A stretch of DNA of 64,000 bases from Prionace glauca (lineage: Eukaryota; Chordata; Chondrichthyes; Carcharhiniformes; Carcharhinidae): contig CM075760.1 of NCBI GenBank assembly GCA_037974335.1, positions 23,607,538-23,671,537 of the forward strand. Reading direction: 5' to 3'. Below, in pieces: positions 1 to 9,989 of this stretch (positions are counted from its first letter, which is position 1; each line of letters begins with the position of its first letter). Below the pieces are notes generated by a model that saw nothing but the letters and a program-made list of their open reading frames with translations, made no database searches and was not told where the DNA came from. A program made the position numbers and the translations under genes.

Positions 1-803
1 TGAGTGAATCGCTTCCCACACACAGAGCAAGTAAACGGTCTCTCTCCAGTGTGAACTCGCTGGTGAATCAGTAGATCCATTTTGCCGTTGAAGCTCTTCT
101 TGCAGTCTGAACATTTAAAAGGTCTCACGTCAGAGTGAACACGTTGGTGTGAAGTGAGTTGGGCAGACTGAGTGAATCCCTTCCCACATTCGGAGCAGAT
201 GAACGGTCTCACTCCAATATGAATACGCTTGTGTCTCAGCAAGGTGGATGACTGAGTGAATCCCTTCCCACACACAGAGCAGGTGAATGGTCTCTCCCCA
301 GTGTGAACTCGTTGGTGATCCAACATTTTGCATAACTGAGCGAATGCCCTCCCGCATTCAGGGCAGGTGAATGGTTTCTCTCCAGTGTGAACTCGCCGGT
401 GTGTCAGAAGGTGGGATAACTGAGTGAATCTCTTCCCACACTCAGTGCACATGAATGGTTTCTCTCCAGTGTGAATTCGCCGGTGTGTCTGCAGGCTGGA
501 TAACTGAGTGAATCCCTTCCCGCACTCAGAACAACTGAACCATCTCTCCCCAGTGTGAACTCGATGGTGTGTCAAAAGATTGTATTTGGTTTTAAAACTC
601 TTCTCGCAGTCAGAGCATTTAAAAGGTCTCATGTCAGTGTGAACAAGTTGGTGCGCAGTGAGGTGGGTTAGTCGAGTGAATCCCTTCCCACATTCAGAAC
701 AAGTGAACAGCCTCTCCCCAGTGTGACTGCGTTGATGAGTTTCCAGTTCAGAAGGGTAACTGAATCCCTTTCCACAGTCCCCACATTTCAATGGTTTCTC
801 CAT
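1..803 (-). CDS. C2H2 zinc-finger protein, ZNF-A (partial, runs off left edge)
   Basis: The frame is open on minus from an ATG at 803 to the window edge, with no stop. It reads Met-Glu-Lys-Pro-Leu-Lys-Cys and then nine complete C2H2 fingers plus the start of a tenth, joined by TGE(R/K)PF-type linkers. Three linkers are variants of the TDMRPF or SDVRPF type, and the finger after each begins KCSDC, the subfamily signature shared with ZNF-E at 60.5 kb. By family knowledge this is a nuclear DNA-binding protein, probably a transcriptional regulator; target and partners are unknown. No KRAB, SCAN or BTB domain is visible. The start was chosen because the same Met-x-Lys-Pro start recurs in ZNF-B, -C and -E, and because the upstream finger-like sequence is decayed. 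The 3' end and total finger number lie outside the window. Confidence 0.88.
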   Translation of the reverse strand, partial: MEKPLKCGDCGKGFSYPSELETHQRSHTGERLFTCSECGKGFTRLTHLTAHQLVHTDMRPFKCSDCEKSFKTKYNLLTHHRVHTGERWFSCSECGKGFTQLSSLQTHRRIHTGEKPFMCTECGKRFTQLSHLLTHRRVHTGEKPFTCPECGRAFAQLCKMLDHQRVHTGERPFTCSVCGKGFTQSSTLLRHKRIHIGVRPFICSECGKGFTQSAQLTSHQRVHSDVRPFKCSDCKKSFNGKMDLLIHQRVHTGERPFTCSVCGKRFT

Positions 804-1140
804 GATGCTGGTGTCCTTGTGTCTCTCCAGGTTGGATGATCAGATAAAGCCTCATCCACACATAGAACATGTGTGTGATTTCTCCTTGTTGTAAATGATG
901 TGATGTTTTTTCAGGCTGTGTAACTGGTTAAAACTCTTTCCACAGTCAATTCACTGGAACACTCTCACTCAGATGTGTGTGTATCTTGTTATTTTTCCAG
1001 TCACATTGATGTTCAAAATCTTTTCCAACAGACACAGCAAACATTTCTCCTTCCACATTCAAATTCAAGTCCTGATGAATTAAGTGACTGTGAAACCAGC
1101 AGATAATTTCCTATCTGCAAATCATTTCCTTCTAATCCCC
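804..1140 (-). pseudogene. Decayed N-terminal zinc-finger segment upstream of ZNF-A
   Basis: Reading minus upstream of the ZNF-A start there are finger-like pieces: a Cys-rich stretch near 845-880, a stretch matching the family's Phe-Asn-Gln-Leu-His-Ser finger near 900-950, and the AT-richer segment that precedes the fingers in every family member here. The frame is interrupted, so it is probably untranslated leader of ZNF-A rather than coding. ZNF-D at 58 kb keeps one upstream finger in frame, which shows what the ancestor looked like. Confidence 0.6.
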
Positions 1141-1255
1141 AGTAAAATATCTGCAGTCATCCGCGATCTAACTGGTGTCTCAGATTTCACAGTAATTCCT
1201 TCGCAATGGTAATGTAAGCCTTACTTGTGACTAATAGATGAACTTTAAACATGAA

Positions 1256-1860
1256 ATGACTGAGTGCATCCTTTCCCACATACAGGGCATGTGAATGGTC
1301 TCTCACCAATAAGAACTCACTGGTTAACGAATTAATCTCTTCCCACACATAGGGCAAGTGAATGGCTTCACTCCAGCATGAATGCGCCGGTGTTCCTGCA
1401 GAATATCATTCCTTTCAAAGCTATTCTCATAGCTATAAAATTTAAAGATCTCACATCAGTGTGACTACGCTGGTATCTACAGATTGGATAAATGAGAAAA
1501 TCCCATCCCACATATGGTGCAGGTGAACAGTCTTTCCCCAGTGTGTGTATCGATGAATTTCCACACAATGAGTAATTGAATTCTTTCCCACTGTCCCTGC
1601 GCTGTGTGTGTGTGTGTGTGTGTGTCTTGATGTTTTTCCAGTCACACTGCTGTTTGATTTTTTTCCCACAGACAGAACACACAAACATTTCTTCTTCCAC
1701 ATTCGGAAACCGATGGTATTCAGGTCCTGATGAATTGAGTCACTGTCAGATTTTGACGTGATGCTTGATTTGAGTTTCCTATCTGTTAGTCCTCTATTTG
1801 TAACCCTGTAAATCCAGTTCCTACAGGTCAGCCCACGACACAAATTCAGAACAGACAATT
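1256..1860 (-). pseudogene. C2H2 zinc-finger pseudogene fragment
   Basis: On minus, 1256-1400 translates to recognisable finger pieces (CPMCGKRLIR, then CPVCGKGCTQ-like with linker remnants) broken by stops and frame changes. 1440-1720 holds the degenerate upstream part, and about 1780-1800 carries a splice-acceptor-like segment resembling the one ahead of ZNF-C at 47.3 kb. It looks like a decayed tandem copy of the ZNF-A final exon. It also contains the TG microsatellite. Confidence 0.6.
1603..1625. repeat. (TG)n microsatellite
   Basis: About eleven uninterrupted TG dinucleotides inside the decayed zinc-finger fragment. Confidence 0.9.
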
Positions 1861-2094
1861 ATAGTTCCTGGGGAATACTTATTTCTCTCTTGTTTCCCAA
1901 AGCTGCAAATTCCAATTCCACGCAAGTTCCCCTTCCCTCAACACATCACGATGGCTTCACAGTTACCAATACTATGATTAGCATTGAATTCCAAATTATT
2001 AAGAGAATTTAAATTCTACCAGCTGCCCTGGTCCCCAGAACATTATCCTGGTCCTCTGGATTATAATGGAGAGTAAGAATGACCCAGAGCTGAA

Positions 2095-2260
2095 TGGTTC
2101 CACTCAAGGGTCCATAATATCCAGGTTCTGATTAATCAAGTGACTCTCTCAGATCTTGATGTCTTGCTAGATTTCAGTTTTCTGAGTGTAAATCCTCTCC
2201 TTCTAACTCCTTGTAAAAGGAATTTCCAAAATCCATCACTATCAGTCCAGGATAGAAATT
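2095..2260 (-). other. Zinc-finger family acceptor and 5' exon segment, ZNF-A side
   Basis: The minus strand shows a pyrimidine-rich tract ending in an acceptor-like CAAGG near 2211, followed by GTTAGAAGGAGAGGATTTA. The same block occurs before ZNF-C at 46.52 kb, and a related acceptor (TTTTACAG/GG) occurs at 47.32 kb. It is probably the acceptor of the last, finger-coding exon of ZNF-A or of a lost tandem copy. The acceptor here differs from the family form by an extra A, so use in splicing is uncertain. Confidence 0.5.
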
Positions 2261-2379
2261 TCCCCCATTCTCTCCTCCTGCTCCAGGGTCAGTGAAGTGA
2301 GTTAAAGATGATTTTTTAGTAACAAACCCATTGATGCATTTCCTTCCAGAAGCCACATCTGTCCACTGGGGCTGACACC

Positions 2380-2975
2380 AGGAGAAAGCGCTGCAGCTGC
2401 CGTTGTGTTGGGTATTGAGGCGGTGCCGCTAGTTTCTTACTGGGGGTGTGGAGCCTCCCCTCCCACCCACTGCCCCTAACGCTGCCTCCACCCATCCGTC
2501 TCCTTCCCGCTGAAGAGGAGACAAACAAGCTTCTGTCCCTGGACATAAGCCGCACTGCGCATGCTCAACGTCACCATGCCCGGGGACTGATTGACGGCAG
2601 CTCTAGACCAATAGGGAAAGGGGGCGGGCTGGAGGACCGAGCGTGAGCGGCTGGTCCTCCAACCAATCGGAGTGAGCGAGGGGCGGACCTGAAGACAGTC
2701 AGTGACGCAGGTCAGGGCGACAGACAGAGGGTTTTTATTCGAATCCACAAATGGTACAAGGAAAATTGCGGAACGCGGGGACGGTGGATCTGGTGGGTGA
2801 AGAGTTTTTGTGACATGTTGTTCAGGCCCAACCTCCAAAAAAGGACTTTATGTTTCGCGCCGAGCGAGGCTGCAAAGTCCAGTGTTCGGCTTGGGTTAAC
2901 GGCCGCCATCTTTATTGGGGGCAATAAGCACCGGGGCTCATACGTTGCCGCCATCTTTGTATGGGGCAATGGTGT
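2380..2975. promoter_or_regulatory. CpG-rich, probably bidirectional promoter between ZNF-A and ZNF-B
   Basis: The sequence turns sharply GC- and CpG-rich. Visible elements are an NRF1-like TGCGCATGC near 2556, a CCAAT box on minus near 2605-2625, GC box GGGCGGGC near 2625, CCAATCGG near 2662, and two YY1-type GCCGCCATCTTT motifs at 2902-2913 and 2947-2958. The block around 2570-2690 (CCCGGGGACTGATTGACGGC, then CTCCAACCAATCGGAGTGA) recurs almost exactly at 58.75-58.91 kb between the divergent genes ZNF-D and ZNF-E. ZNF-A lies on minus to the left and ZNF-B on plus to the right, so a shared divergent promoter is the simplest reading. Transcription start sites are not visible from sequence. Confidence 0.65.
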
Positions 2976-3194
2976 CAATGAGTGGGAGGGGCTTGTTCCC
3001 CATTGTTCAGAATGGAGACAACTTGTCCATCAAACTGCATCAACCCTCTGACCCGGGTAATCTGACTCTAGTTTACACAGAGCCAGATGTTTAATTGATC
3101 AGGCAAAGTGGCAACATAACAAGGAAAGGAAGCAAATCCTTCTTCCTATTCACTATCTATTTTAGCTATTCTAACTATTTTAAATTTTAATGCT

Positions 3195-3372
3195 TATCTA
3201 TTAATCACAAGCAAGGCTTATGTTAACACTGCAATGAAGTTACTGTGAAATTCTCCTAGTCGCCACACTCTGACACCTGTTCAGGCCAATGCACCGAACA
3301 AGCACATCTTTCCGAATGTGGGAGGGAACGAGAGCATCCAGTGGAAGCCCACGCAGATGCAAGGAGAACGTA
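3195..3372 (+). repeat. SINE-like fragment
   Basis: It contains the dispersed block TAACACTGCAATGAAGTTAC followed by CTCCTAGTCGCCACACT and a GGGAGG...AACCCACGCAGA-like stretch. The first block recurs at 35.64 kb. It is degenerate, with no clear ends. Confidence 0.55.
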
Positions 3373-3375
3373 CAA

Positions 3376-4128
3376 AAGAACGTAAGAAATAGGAACAGGA
3401 GTAGGCCACCTAGCCCTTCGAGCCTGCCCCGCCATTCAATAAGATCATGGCTGATCTGAAGTGGATCAGTTCCACTTTCCCGCTCTCGCCCCATAACCCT
3501 TAATTCCCTTGCCTGTCAAAATCTTATCTACCTGTGACTTAAATATATTTAGCGAGGTAGCCTCCACCACTTCAACGGGCAGAGATTCACCACCCTTTGA
3601 GTGAAGAAGTTCCTCCTCAACTCTGTTCTAAACTGTGTCCCTCCCCCTTATCTTGAGGCTGTGCCCTCTAGTCCTGCTATTCTTTCTAAGCGGGAAGAAT
3701 CTCTCTATCTCTACCCTATCCATCCCCTTCATTATCTTATACGTCTCTATAAGATCCCCCCTCATCCTTCTAAACTCCAACGAGTACAGACCCAGTCTAT
3801 TTAGTCTCTCTTCATAGTCCAACCGAATGATCTCCGGTATCAGCCCAGTGAACCTCCTCTGCACTCCCTCCAAGGCCAAAATATCCTTGCGCAAGTGCGG
3901 CGACCAAAACTGCACACAGTACTCCAGCTGCAGCCTCACCAGTGCCCTGTACAGTTGCAGCAAGACCTCCCTGCTTTTATATTCTACCCCCCTTGCTATA
4001 AAGGCCAGCATCCCATTCACCTTCTTGATCACCTGCTGCACCTGCAGAGTGGGTTTTTGCGATTTGTGCACAAGGACCCCCAGGTCCCTCTGCACCGTAG
4101 TATGCTGCAGCTTTTCGCCCTTTAAATA
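3376..4128 (-). mobile_element. CR1-like LINE, 5'-truncated 3' end
   Basis: Minus-strand translation between 3628 and 4095 gives the C-terminal part of a CR1-type reverse transcriptase ORF (QRDLGVLVHKS, RALVRLQLEYCVQFWSP, RKDILALEGVQRRFTGLIPE). It ends in the 3' UTR tail that reads GAACATAAGAAATAGG when viewed on plus. The copy is truncated on the RT side at about 4128. It lies between the ZNF-A/B promoter and the ZNF-B exon segments, so any ZNF-B transcript from that promoter must read over it in antisense. Confidence 0.85.
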
Positions 4129-4139
4129 AGGGAGGATTT

Positions 4140-4320
4140 ACGCACAGAAAATTCAACCCAAGAAAAACGTTTCTCGCTTAATTTCTATTCTTGACTGACG
4201 GTGATGATCTTTTTGACAGAAAATTTTAAGACAAAATTTGAAGGGAAACTCAAACCAGATCAAAACCTGACGGAGTCCACTCCATTCATCAGAATCTGAA
4301 TGTAAATATGTCTGTAGAAA
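4140..4320 (+). other. ZNF-B upstream exon-like segment
   Basis: A pyrimidine-rich tract ending TTTTTGACAG near 4220 is followed by AAACTCAAACCAGATCAAAA and GACGGAGTC. This matches the pattern after the acceptors of ZNF-C and ZNF-E (AAATCTCAAAC..., GACAGAGTC). The start, CACAGAAAATTCAACCC, matches CACAGAAAACTCAACCCC at 59.47 kb upstream of ZNF-E. It is likely a leader exon or a decayed copy of one. Confidence 0.45.
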
Positions 4321-4429
4321 AATATCCAAACACTTGTGTGACTGGAAATAGGAAACAATAATGCCATGGAAAGATTTGCGAAAAAGAGATGTAATTTGCG
4401 AAAAAGGGATCTAAAACTTCACCACATCC

Positions 4430-4620
4430 TTGAGTGAAGAAATCCTTCCTCATCTGAGCTTTCTCTCCATTTTCCAGCCTGTTCCAATAAGTCTTGACTC
4501 CCTTGTCATTCAAAAACTGTCTAACTCATCTTTGAAGATATTCAATTCCTCCACTGGTCCCCATGGAAGAGGAAGCCAGATACTAACAATTCTCTGAGGG
4601 AAGAGATTTGTCCAAATATA
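4430..4620 (-). mobile_element. Old CR1-like LINE 3' fragment
   Basis: On plus it reads TGAGTGAAGAAATCCTTCCT and then CCTGTTCCAATAAG, the antisense of the conserved RFFTQ... C-terminal region of CR1-like ORF2. It is diverged and short. Confidence 0.5.
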
Positions 4621-5655
4621 TAATGTAACTACAGTCCAATGTTACACAACCAGATAAGTGCATTTTATTAGAGATCCATAAATAATATATCTAATCTCTA
4701 CCATATAACAATATCAGACACATTTCTGTCCTATATTAGTATATTGTCCCTTTTAATATATTTCAGAAATGAGATGGGCACATGAAGGAAATAAACTTGC
4801 AGGGGAAAGGAAATATAGAAGGGGAATGGGACTGACTGGATTGTTCAACAGAAGTCAGCATGGACTTGAGTTACTGAATGGATTCCTTCTGTGCTGTAAT
4901 GACTCGATGAGTGGAAATATATAATGCCTCAATATATAATGCTACAATGCCTCATTACAAGACAAGAAATAATAATTGTACTTTGTTACAGAACCATAAA
5001 TAGTATATCAGATCCACAATATAACAACACTCGGCATATTATCCTCTAATAATTTATTATTCTCTTAAATGTCAGCCATCTCCGAGGGAAACCAGCCCTT
5101 TAATTGTGAACATTAGGAAAGAGACCATCCTTTTAGCCAGACAAATAAATGTGTCAAGCTGAGGGAACAAAGGATGTCAATGTCTTTGAGGGAGAAAGTG
5201 GTAATGCAGAAGTCGGCCAATGAAGACTAAAACTTCCTCCTCTGTGCGACATCTGGGAGGAAATCAATGTTTCCCCCTTTCCTTTTCTCATTCTGGGGGA
5301 AATTGGGGACTTGCAGCAACTGAAGGGAAAGGAAGTGAATCCAGTGTGTAAAGTCCACACATTTTTAGTCCAGTCATATGCGCATAGATCTGTCTGGTAG
5401 CCTGCATGGAGATTTTCAGCTGTGTGTCTCCAGGACAGGAAGCAGTGAGGCTGATTGAGCATGGATCTATGAATCAGCACCTTCAGGAGAATTGGGAGGG
5501 TGAATATTAGATACAGCAGAGTGAGAATGGAGGGAGAGTGTGAGGGAGATTTACAGCTTTTGAGGAATAAAGGAGGAAAGAATGTTCCATAGAAAGTAGA
5601 ATTGTCTGTTCTGGGTCTCTATCCTGTACTGACTCTGATGACTTGTGTCAACTTG
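4621..5655. other. Non-coding stretch upstream of ZNF-B
   Basis: No gene was recognised. Two related AT-rich blocks sit at about 4650-4735 and 4970-5050 (both with CCATAAATA...ATATAACAA) and look like a diverged direct repeat. 5150-5480 contains no credible coding frame. The rest is unremarkable intergenic sequence. Confidence 0.4.
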
Positions 5656-5663
5656 TTTTACAG

Positions 5664-5978
5664 GAATCACAGGGTGAAATCTCAAACATGAGGTCTAGAT
5701 CTGGCGGAGTCATATTCCTCGGGACCTGAATATCATCAGCCATTGAATCTGGAAGGAGATTTGAAAAGATTTCAAACATCAGTGTGATTGGAAAAGCATC
5801 AACACACTGCCAAATTCAAGTGAGGGTGTTCCAGAGCACTGACTGAAGAGCTTTAACCAGTTACACAGCCTGAATAAATATCACACCATTCACAGCGGGG
5901 AGAGACTGTACATGTGTTGTGTGTGTGGACGAAGCTTCAACTGGTTGTCCACCCAAGAGAGGCAAGGACACCTGCAAC
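5664..5978 (+). other. 5' untranslated part of the ZNF-B final exon, with a relic finger
   Basis: A good acceptor, ACTTGTTTTACAG, ends at 5663 and is followed by the family's leader block (GAAATCTCAAAC, GGCGGAGTC). Between about 5843 and 5975 a different frame from the ZNF-B ORF encodes half-decayed fingers ([20 protein letters not shown], then [12 protein letters not shown]). This frame does not join the ZNF-B frame, so it is read as ancestral coding sequence now serving as leader. Confidence 0.6.
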
Positions 5979-7259
5979 ATGGAGAAACCATGGAAATGTG
6001 TGGACTGTGGAAAGAGATACAGAGCCCCATCTCTGCTGGAAGCTCATCGGCGCATCCACACTGGAGAGAGACCATTCACCTGCTCGCAGTGCGGGCAGGG
6101 ATTCATTTGGTTCTCCCACCTGCAGAGACACCAGCGAGTTCACACTGGAGAGAGGCTGTTCACCTGCTCTCAGTGTGGGAAGGGATTCAACCAGTTATCC
6201 AACCTGCGGACACATCAGCGAGTTCACACTGGGGAGAGACCGTTCACCTGCTGTCAATGTGGGAAGGGATTCACTCAGTCATCCCACCTGCGGACACACC
6301 AGCGAATTCATACTGGGGAGAAGCCCTTCACCTGCTGTGAGTGTGGAAAGGGATTCACTGTGTTATCCGACTTGAAGACACACCAGCGAATTCACAGTGG
6401 GGAGAGACCATTCGTCTGCTCTCAGTGTGGGAAGAGATTCACTCGGTCATCCCACCTGCAGACACACCAGCGAGTTCACACTGGGGAGAGGTCATTCACC
6501 TGCTCTCAGTGTGGGAGGAAATTCACCGACTCATCCAGCTTCCAGAGACACCAGCGAATTCACACTGCGGAGAGGCCGTTCACCTGCTCTCAGTGTGGGA
6601 AGGGATTCAACCAGTTATCCAGTCTGCGGACACACCAGCGAGTTCACACTGGGGAGAGACCGTTCACCTGCTCTCAGTGTGGGAAGGGATTCACTGTGTT
6701 ATCCGACTTGAAGGCACACCAGCGAATTCACACTGGGGAGAGACCATTCATCTGCTGTCAGTGTGGGAAGGGATTCACTCGGTCATCCCACCTGCAGTCA
6801 CACCAGCGAGTTCACACTGGGGAGAAGCCACTCCCCTGTTCTCAGTGTGGGAGGAGATTCACTGACTCATCCAGCCTGCAGAGACACCAGCGAGTTCACA
6901 CTGGAGAGAGGCCGTTCACCTGCTCTCAGTGTGGGAAGGGATTCAAACAGTTATCCAGTCTGCGGACACATCAGCGAATTCACACTGGGGAGAGGCCATT
7001 CATCTGCTCTCAGTGCGGGAAGGGATTCACTATGTTATCCGAATTGAAGGCACACCAGCGAATTCACACTGGGGAGAGACCATTCATCTGCTCTCAGTGT
7101 GGGAAGGGATTCATTCGGTCATCCCACCTGCGGAGACACCAGCGAGTTCACACTGGGGAGAGGCCGTTCACTTGCTCTCAGTGTGGAAAGGGATTCAATC
7201 AGTTATCCAATCTGCAGAGACATAAGCAAATTCACACTGGGCAGAGGCCGTTCACCTGA
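5979..7259 (+). CDS. C2H2 zinc-finger protein with 15 fingers, ZNF-B
   Basis: It encodes 426 aa beginning [14 protein letters not shown]. The ATG at 5979 has A at -3 and G at +4. An in-frame ATG 60 nt upstream would add 20 residues without finger character, so the later start is preferred. Fifteen consecutive CX2CX12HX3H fingers with TGERPF-type linkers fill the whole protein. Finger types repeat in fours: the core sequences TVLSDL, TRSSHL, TDSSS(F/L), (N/K)QLSSL occur as fingers 5-8 and 9-12, then in part as 13-15, which points to recent tandem duplication of a 336-bp unit. The expected role is nuclear sequence-specific DNA binding; the target is unknown and no effector domain is present. 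The stop falls at the first Cys codon of what would be finger 16, and finger-like sequence continues beyond it. Confidence 0.9.
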   Translation: MEKPWKCVDCGKRYRAPSLLEAHRRIHTGERPFTCSQCGQGFIWFSHLQRHQRVHTGERLFTCSQCGKGFNQLSNLRTHQRVHTGERPFTCCQCGKGFTQSSHLRTHQRIHTGEKPFTCCECGKGFTVLSDLKTHQRIHSGERPFVCSQCGKRFTRSSHLQTHQRVHTGERSFTCSQCGRKFTDSSSFQRHQRIHTAERPFTCSQCGKGFNQLSSLRTHQRVHTGERPFTCSQCGKGFTVLSDLKAHQRIHTGERPFICCQCGKGFTRSSHLQSHQRVHTGEKPLPCSQCGRRFTDSSSLQRHQRVHTGERPFTCSQCGKGFKQLSSLRTHQRIHTGERPFICSQCGKGFTMLSELKAHQRIHTGERPFICSQCGKGFIRSSHLRRHQRVHTGERPFTCSQCGKGFNQLSNLQRHKQIHTGQRPFT

Positions 7260-7400
7260 TCTCAGTGTGCGGAGGGATTCACTCAACTATCCCACCTGCT
7301 GAGACATCAGTGTGTTCACACTGGGGAGAAACCGTTCACCAGCTCAGTCTATTGAAAGGGTTCAGAATTTTATCCCAGCTGCTGAGACACCAACAAGTTC
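7260..7400 (+). pseudogene. Zinc-finger remnant beyond the ZNF-B stop
   Basis: Reading on in the same frame after the TGA gives [20 protein letters not shown], then TGEKPFT and a second stop shortly after. This is an ancestral 16th finger that is no longer translated. It suggests ZNF-B lost its C-terminus through a Cys-to-stop change. Confidence 0.7.
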
Positions 7401-7639
7401 ACGAGTGATATTCAGGGTTGGATTCTGCTGTTACTGTTTCAGCTCTCAGTTACATCCAGGACTGCATTTTGTTCATTCTCACAGCTGGTCAATGGGGAGG
7501 GTTTCTTTCTGCTGGACTGGCCGGTCTCATGGCTTTGCCTCCGGTGGGCTGATGCTCTTTCAGCTTTGTTGCGATTGCCTGGTTTCGGATTTAACAAGAA
7601 TCACAGAGTGACAGGGTGTTAGGAAGTTCAGAGATATTT

Positions 7640-7960
7640 AGTCAGTATTTCTATTTGAAACCCCCCCAGATGCCGATCCGATTTCCTTTGTAATTGATTG
7701 TTTCCACTTCCTCCACCCTCGTAGGGAGTGGGTTCCAAGTCAATACCATTCGCTGCAGCAAAATATTCTTCCTCACATTCCTCCCCCTGCATCTCTGACT
7801 CAAAACCTTAAATCTGTGTCCCCCTCGTCCTTGTCTCATCAGTGAATGGGAACAAATTTTCTTTGTCCACCTTATCTAAATCTGTCAGAATCTTGTCCAC
7901 CTCTTTCAAATCTCCCCTCAACCTCCTTTGTTCCAAGGGGAACAACCCCAGCCTGACATT
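7640..7960 (-). mobile_element. Old CR1-like LINE 3' fragment
   Basis: On minus, 7651-7839 gives RMVLTWNPLPTRVEEVET, matching the FFTQRVVNLWNSLPVEVVEA block near the C-terminus of CR1-like ORF2. The copy is diverged. Confidence 0.6.
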
Positions 7961-8032
7961 GACAATAAAGAACAAACTAACAGAATATGTTACTGTCTGA
8001 AATCAAATGGGAATGTTTAATTTGTATTTACA

Positions 8033-9507
8033 TAAGAACATAAGAAATAGGAGCAGGAGTAGGCCATCTAGCCCTTCGAGCCTGCCCCGCCATTCAATAA
8101 GATCATGGCTGATCTGTCGTGGCTCAGTTCCACCTTCCCGCCCTCTCCCCATAACCCTTAATCCCTATTTCCAGACGTCACTGGATTCCGGGGAAGTGCC
8201 GGAAGATTGGAAAACGGCTAATGTTACGCCGTTGTTTAAGAAGGGTGCCAGGCAAAAGGCGGGGAATTATAGGCCGGTTAGTTTAACATCTGTGGTAGGT
8301 AAAATGTTAGAATCCGTCATTAAGGAGGAAATAGCAAGGCATCTTGAGGGGAATTGCTTGATAGGGCGGACGCAACACGGTTTCATTAAAGGGAAGTCGT
8401 GTCTGACAAATTTACTGGAGTTCTATGAGGATGTGTCTAGGGCAGTGGATAGAGGAGAGCCAGTGGATGTGGTCTTTCTGGATTTTCAGAAGGCGTTTGA
8501 CAAGGTACCTCACAAGAGGTTATTGCAGAAGGTCAGGGGACATGGAGTTGGGGGTAGGGTGTTAGCGTGGATAGAGGATTGGTTGTCAAATAGGAGGCAG
8601 AGAGTGGGGGTCAATGGGTGCTATTCGGATTGGCGGTTGGTGACTAGTGGGGTGCCCCAGGGGTCGGTGCTGGGGCCTCAGCTATTTACCATTTATCTCG
8701 ATGATCTGGAGGAGGGAACCGAGTGCAGGGTGTCGAAATTTGCTGATGACACCAAGATTGGGGGAAAGGCAAATTGTGCGGAGGGTGTGGAGAGTCTGCA
8801 GAAGGATCTCGATCGGCTGGGCGAATGGGCCAGGAAATGGCAAATGGAATTTAATGTTGGCAAGTGTGAGGTGGTCCACTTTGGTAGGAGGAATGGTAGG
8901 AAGGACTATTACTTACGTGGCGAAAAACTGCAGCAGGCGACGGTGCAGAGGGACCTCGGGGTCCTTGTGCATGAGTCACAAAAACCCAGCTTGCAGGTGC
9001 AGCAGGTGGTCAGGAAGGCGAATGGGATGCTGGCCTTCATAGCGAGGGGGATTGAATATAAAAGTAGGGTGGTCTTGCTGCAGCTGTATAGGGCATTGGT
9101 GAGGCTGCAGCTGGAGTACTGTGTGCAGTTTTGGGCGCCGCACCTGCGCAAGGATATTTTGGCCCTGGAGGGAGTGCAGAGGAGGTTTACTAGGCTAATA
9201 CCAGAGTTGAGGGGATTGAGCTATGAGGAGAGGCTGAATAAACTCGGCTTGTACTCGTTAGAGTTTAGAAGAATGAGGGGAGATCTCATTGAAATGTATA
9301 AGATGATGAATGGGATGGATAGGATAGAGGTGGAGAGACTCTTCCCGCTCAAAAAAGACAGTAGGACTAGGGGGCACAGCCTCAAGATAAAGGGGAGGCG
9401 GTTTAGAACAGAGTTGAGGAGGAACTTCTTCACTCAAAGGGTGGTGAATCTCTGGAATTCTCTGCCCGTTGAAGTGGTGGAGGCTGCCTCGCTAAATATT
9501 TTTAACA
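8033..9507 (+). mobile_element. CR1-like LINE copy with internal inversion (twin-priming type)
   Basis: 8171-9507 on plus encodes the second half of a CR1-type reverse transcriptase: PEDWKTANVTPLFKKGARQK, NYRPVSLTSVVGKM, QHGFIKGKSCLTNLLEFYED, DVVFLDFQKAFDKVPHK, TSGVPQGSVLGPQLFTIYLD, KFADDTKIGGKA, then QRDLGVLVHES and WAPHLRKDILALEGVQRRFT. It keeps the catalytic FADD and the LDF...FD motifs. 8033-8170, however, is the element's 3' end in the opposite orientation (GAACATAAGAAATAGGAGCA on plus). The two pieces meet where an uninverted copy would have only about 30 bp between them. There is no stop within the RT part, so the copy is young. It enters another repeat at its right end. Confidence 0.85.
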
Positions 9508-9965
9508 AAGAACAATCCAGCACTGGAAACAGGCCCTTCGGCCCAACGAGCCCGCGCCGCCACATCACCCTACACCTATTCTACCCTGCATATCTATGAA
9601 TGGAACCCTACTCAGTCAGATTCAGGGAAGAAATAGTGTCAATTTGGTAAAAACCGATTAGCCTGAGAGCACATTTTTGGGGTGTGGGAGGAAACCAGAG
9701 CGCCCGGAGGAAACCCACGCAACCACAGGGAGAATGCGCAAACTCCCCCAGACACAGGCCCAAATCCATGTGCCTGCACAGCCAGCAGTGCTAGTCACTG
9801 AGCTGTTGCGGCGCCCATCTACCGGTCCAGGATCAAGCACAGACACCGACATGAAGTTCTAGGCCACTCCTGGAACTTCCAAGAGCAGCCCAGGCACGAC
9901 CCGCCGTGTGAATGCCCCTCATTTGACACGAGGTGAACCTCCACCTGTGGAATAAAGTCAAAAAT
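9508..9965 (-). mobile_element. LINE 3' UTR-type repeat ending in TTCTTTGTTCTTTG (tail-B family)
   Basis: On plus it opens ACAAAGAACAATCCAGCACT and then CCCTTCGGCCCAACGAGCCC, so the element's end lies on the left on minus. A similar 460-bp block sits at 14281-14750. Both copies are followed on the right by a CR1-like RT C-terminus in minus orientation, so this is probably that LINE's 3' UTR. Confidence 0.6.
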
Positions 9966-9989
9966 ATTAATCTTACAGCCTGCCTTTCC

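Noticed and set aside
130-357. Minus ORF MREGIRSVMQNVGSP...
   Set aside because: Out-of-frame shadow of ZNF-A; the WGETIHLL...MWEGIHSV pattern is what C2H2 repeats give in another frame.
3601-4129. Plus ORFs rich in Leu/Ser such as KKFLLNSVLN...
   Set aside because: Antisense of the CR1-like RT C-terminus; the same shadow appears at 9221, 32126, 51604 and 55270.
6341-7225. Repetitive plus ORFs with [14 protein letters not shown] and [16 protein letters not shown]
   Set aside because: Shadows of the ZNF-B finger repeat in the other two frames, not a novel repeat protein.
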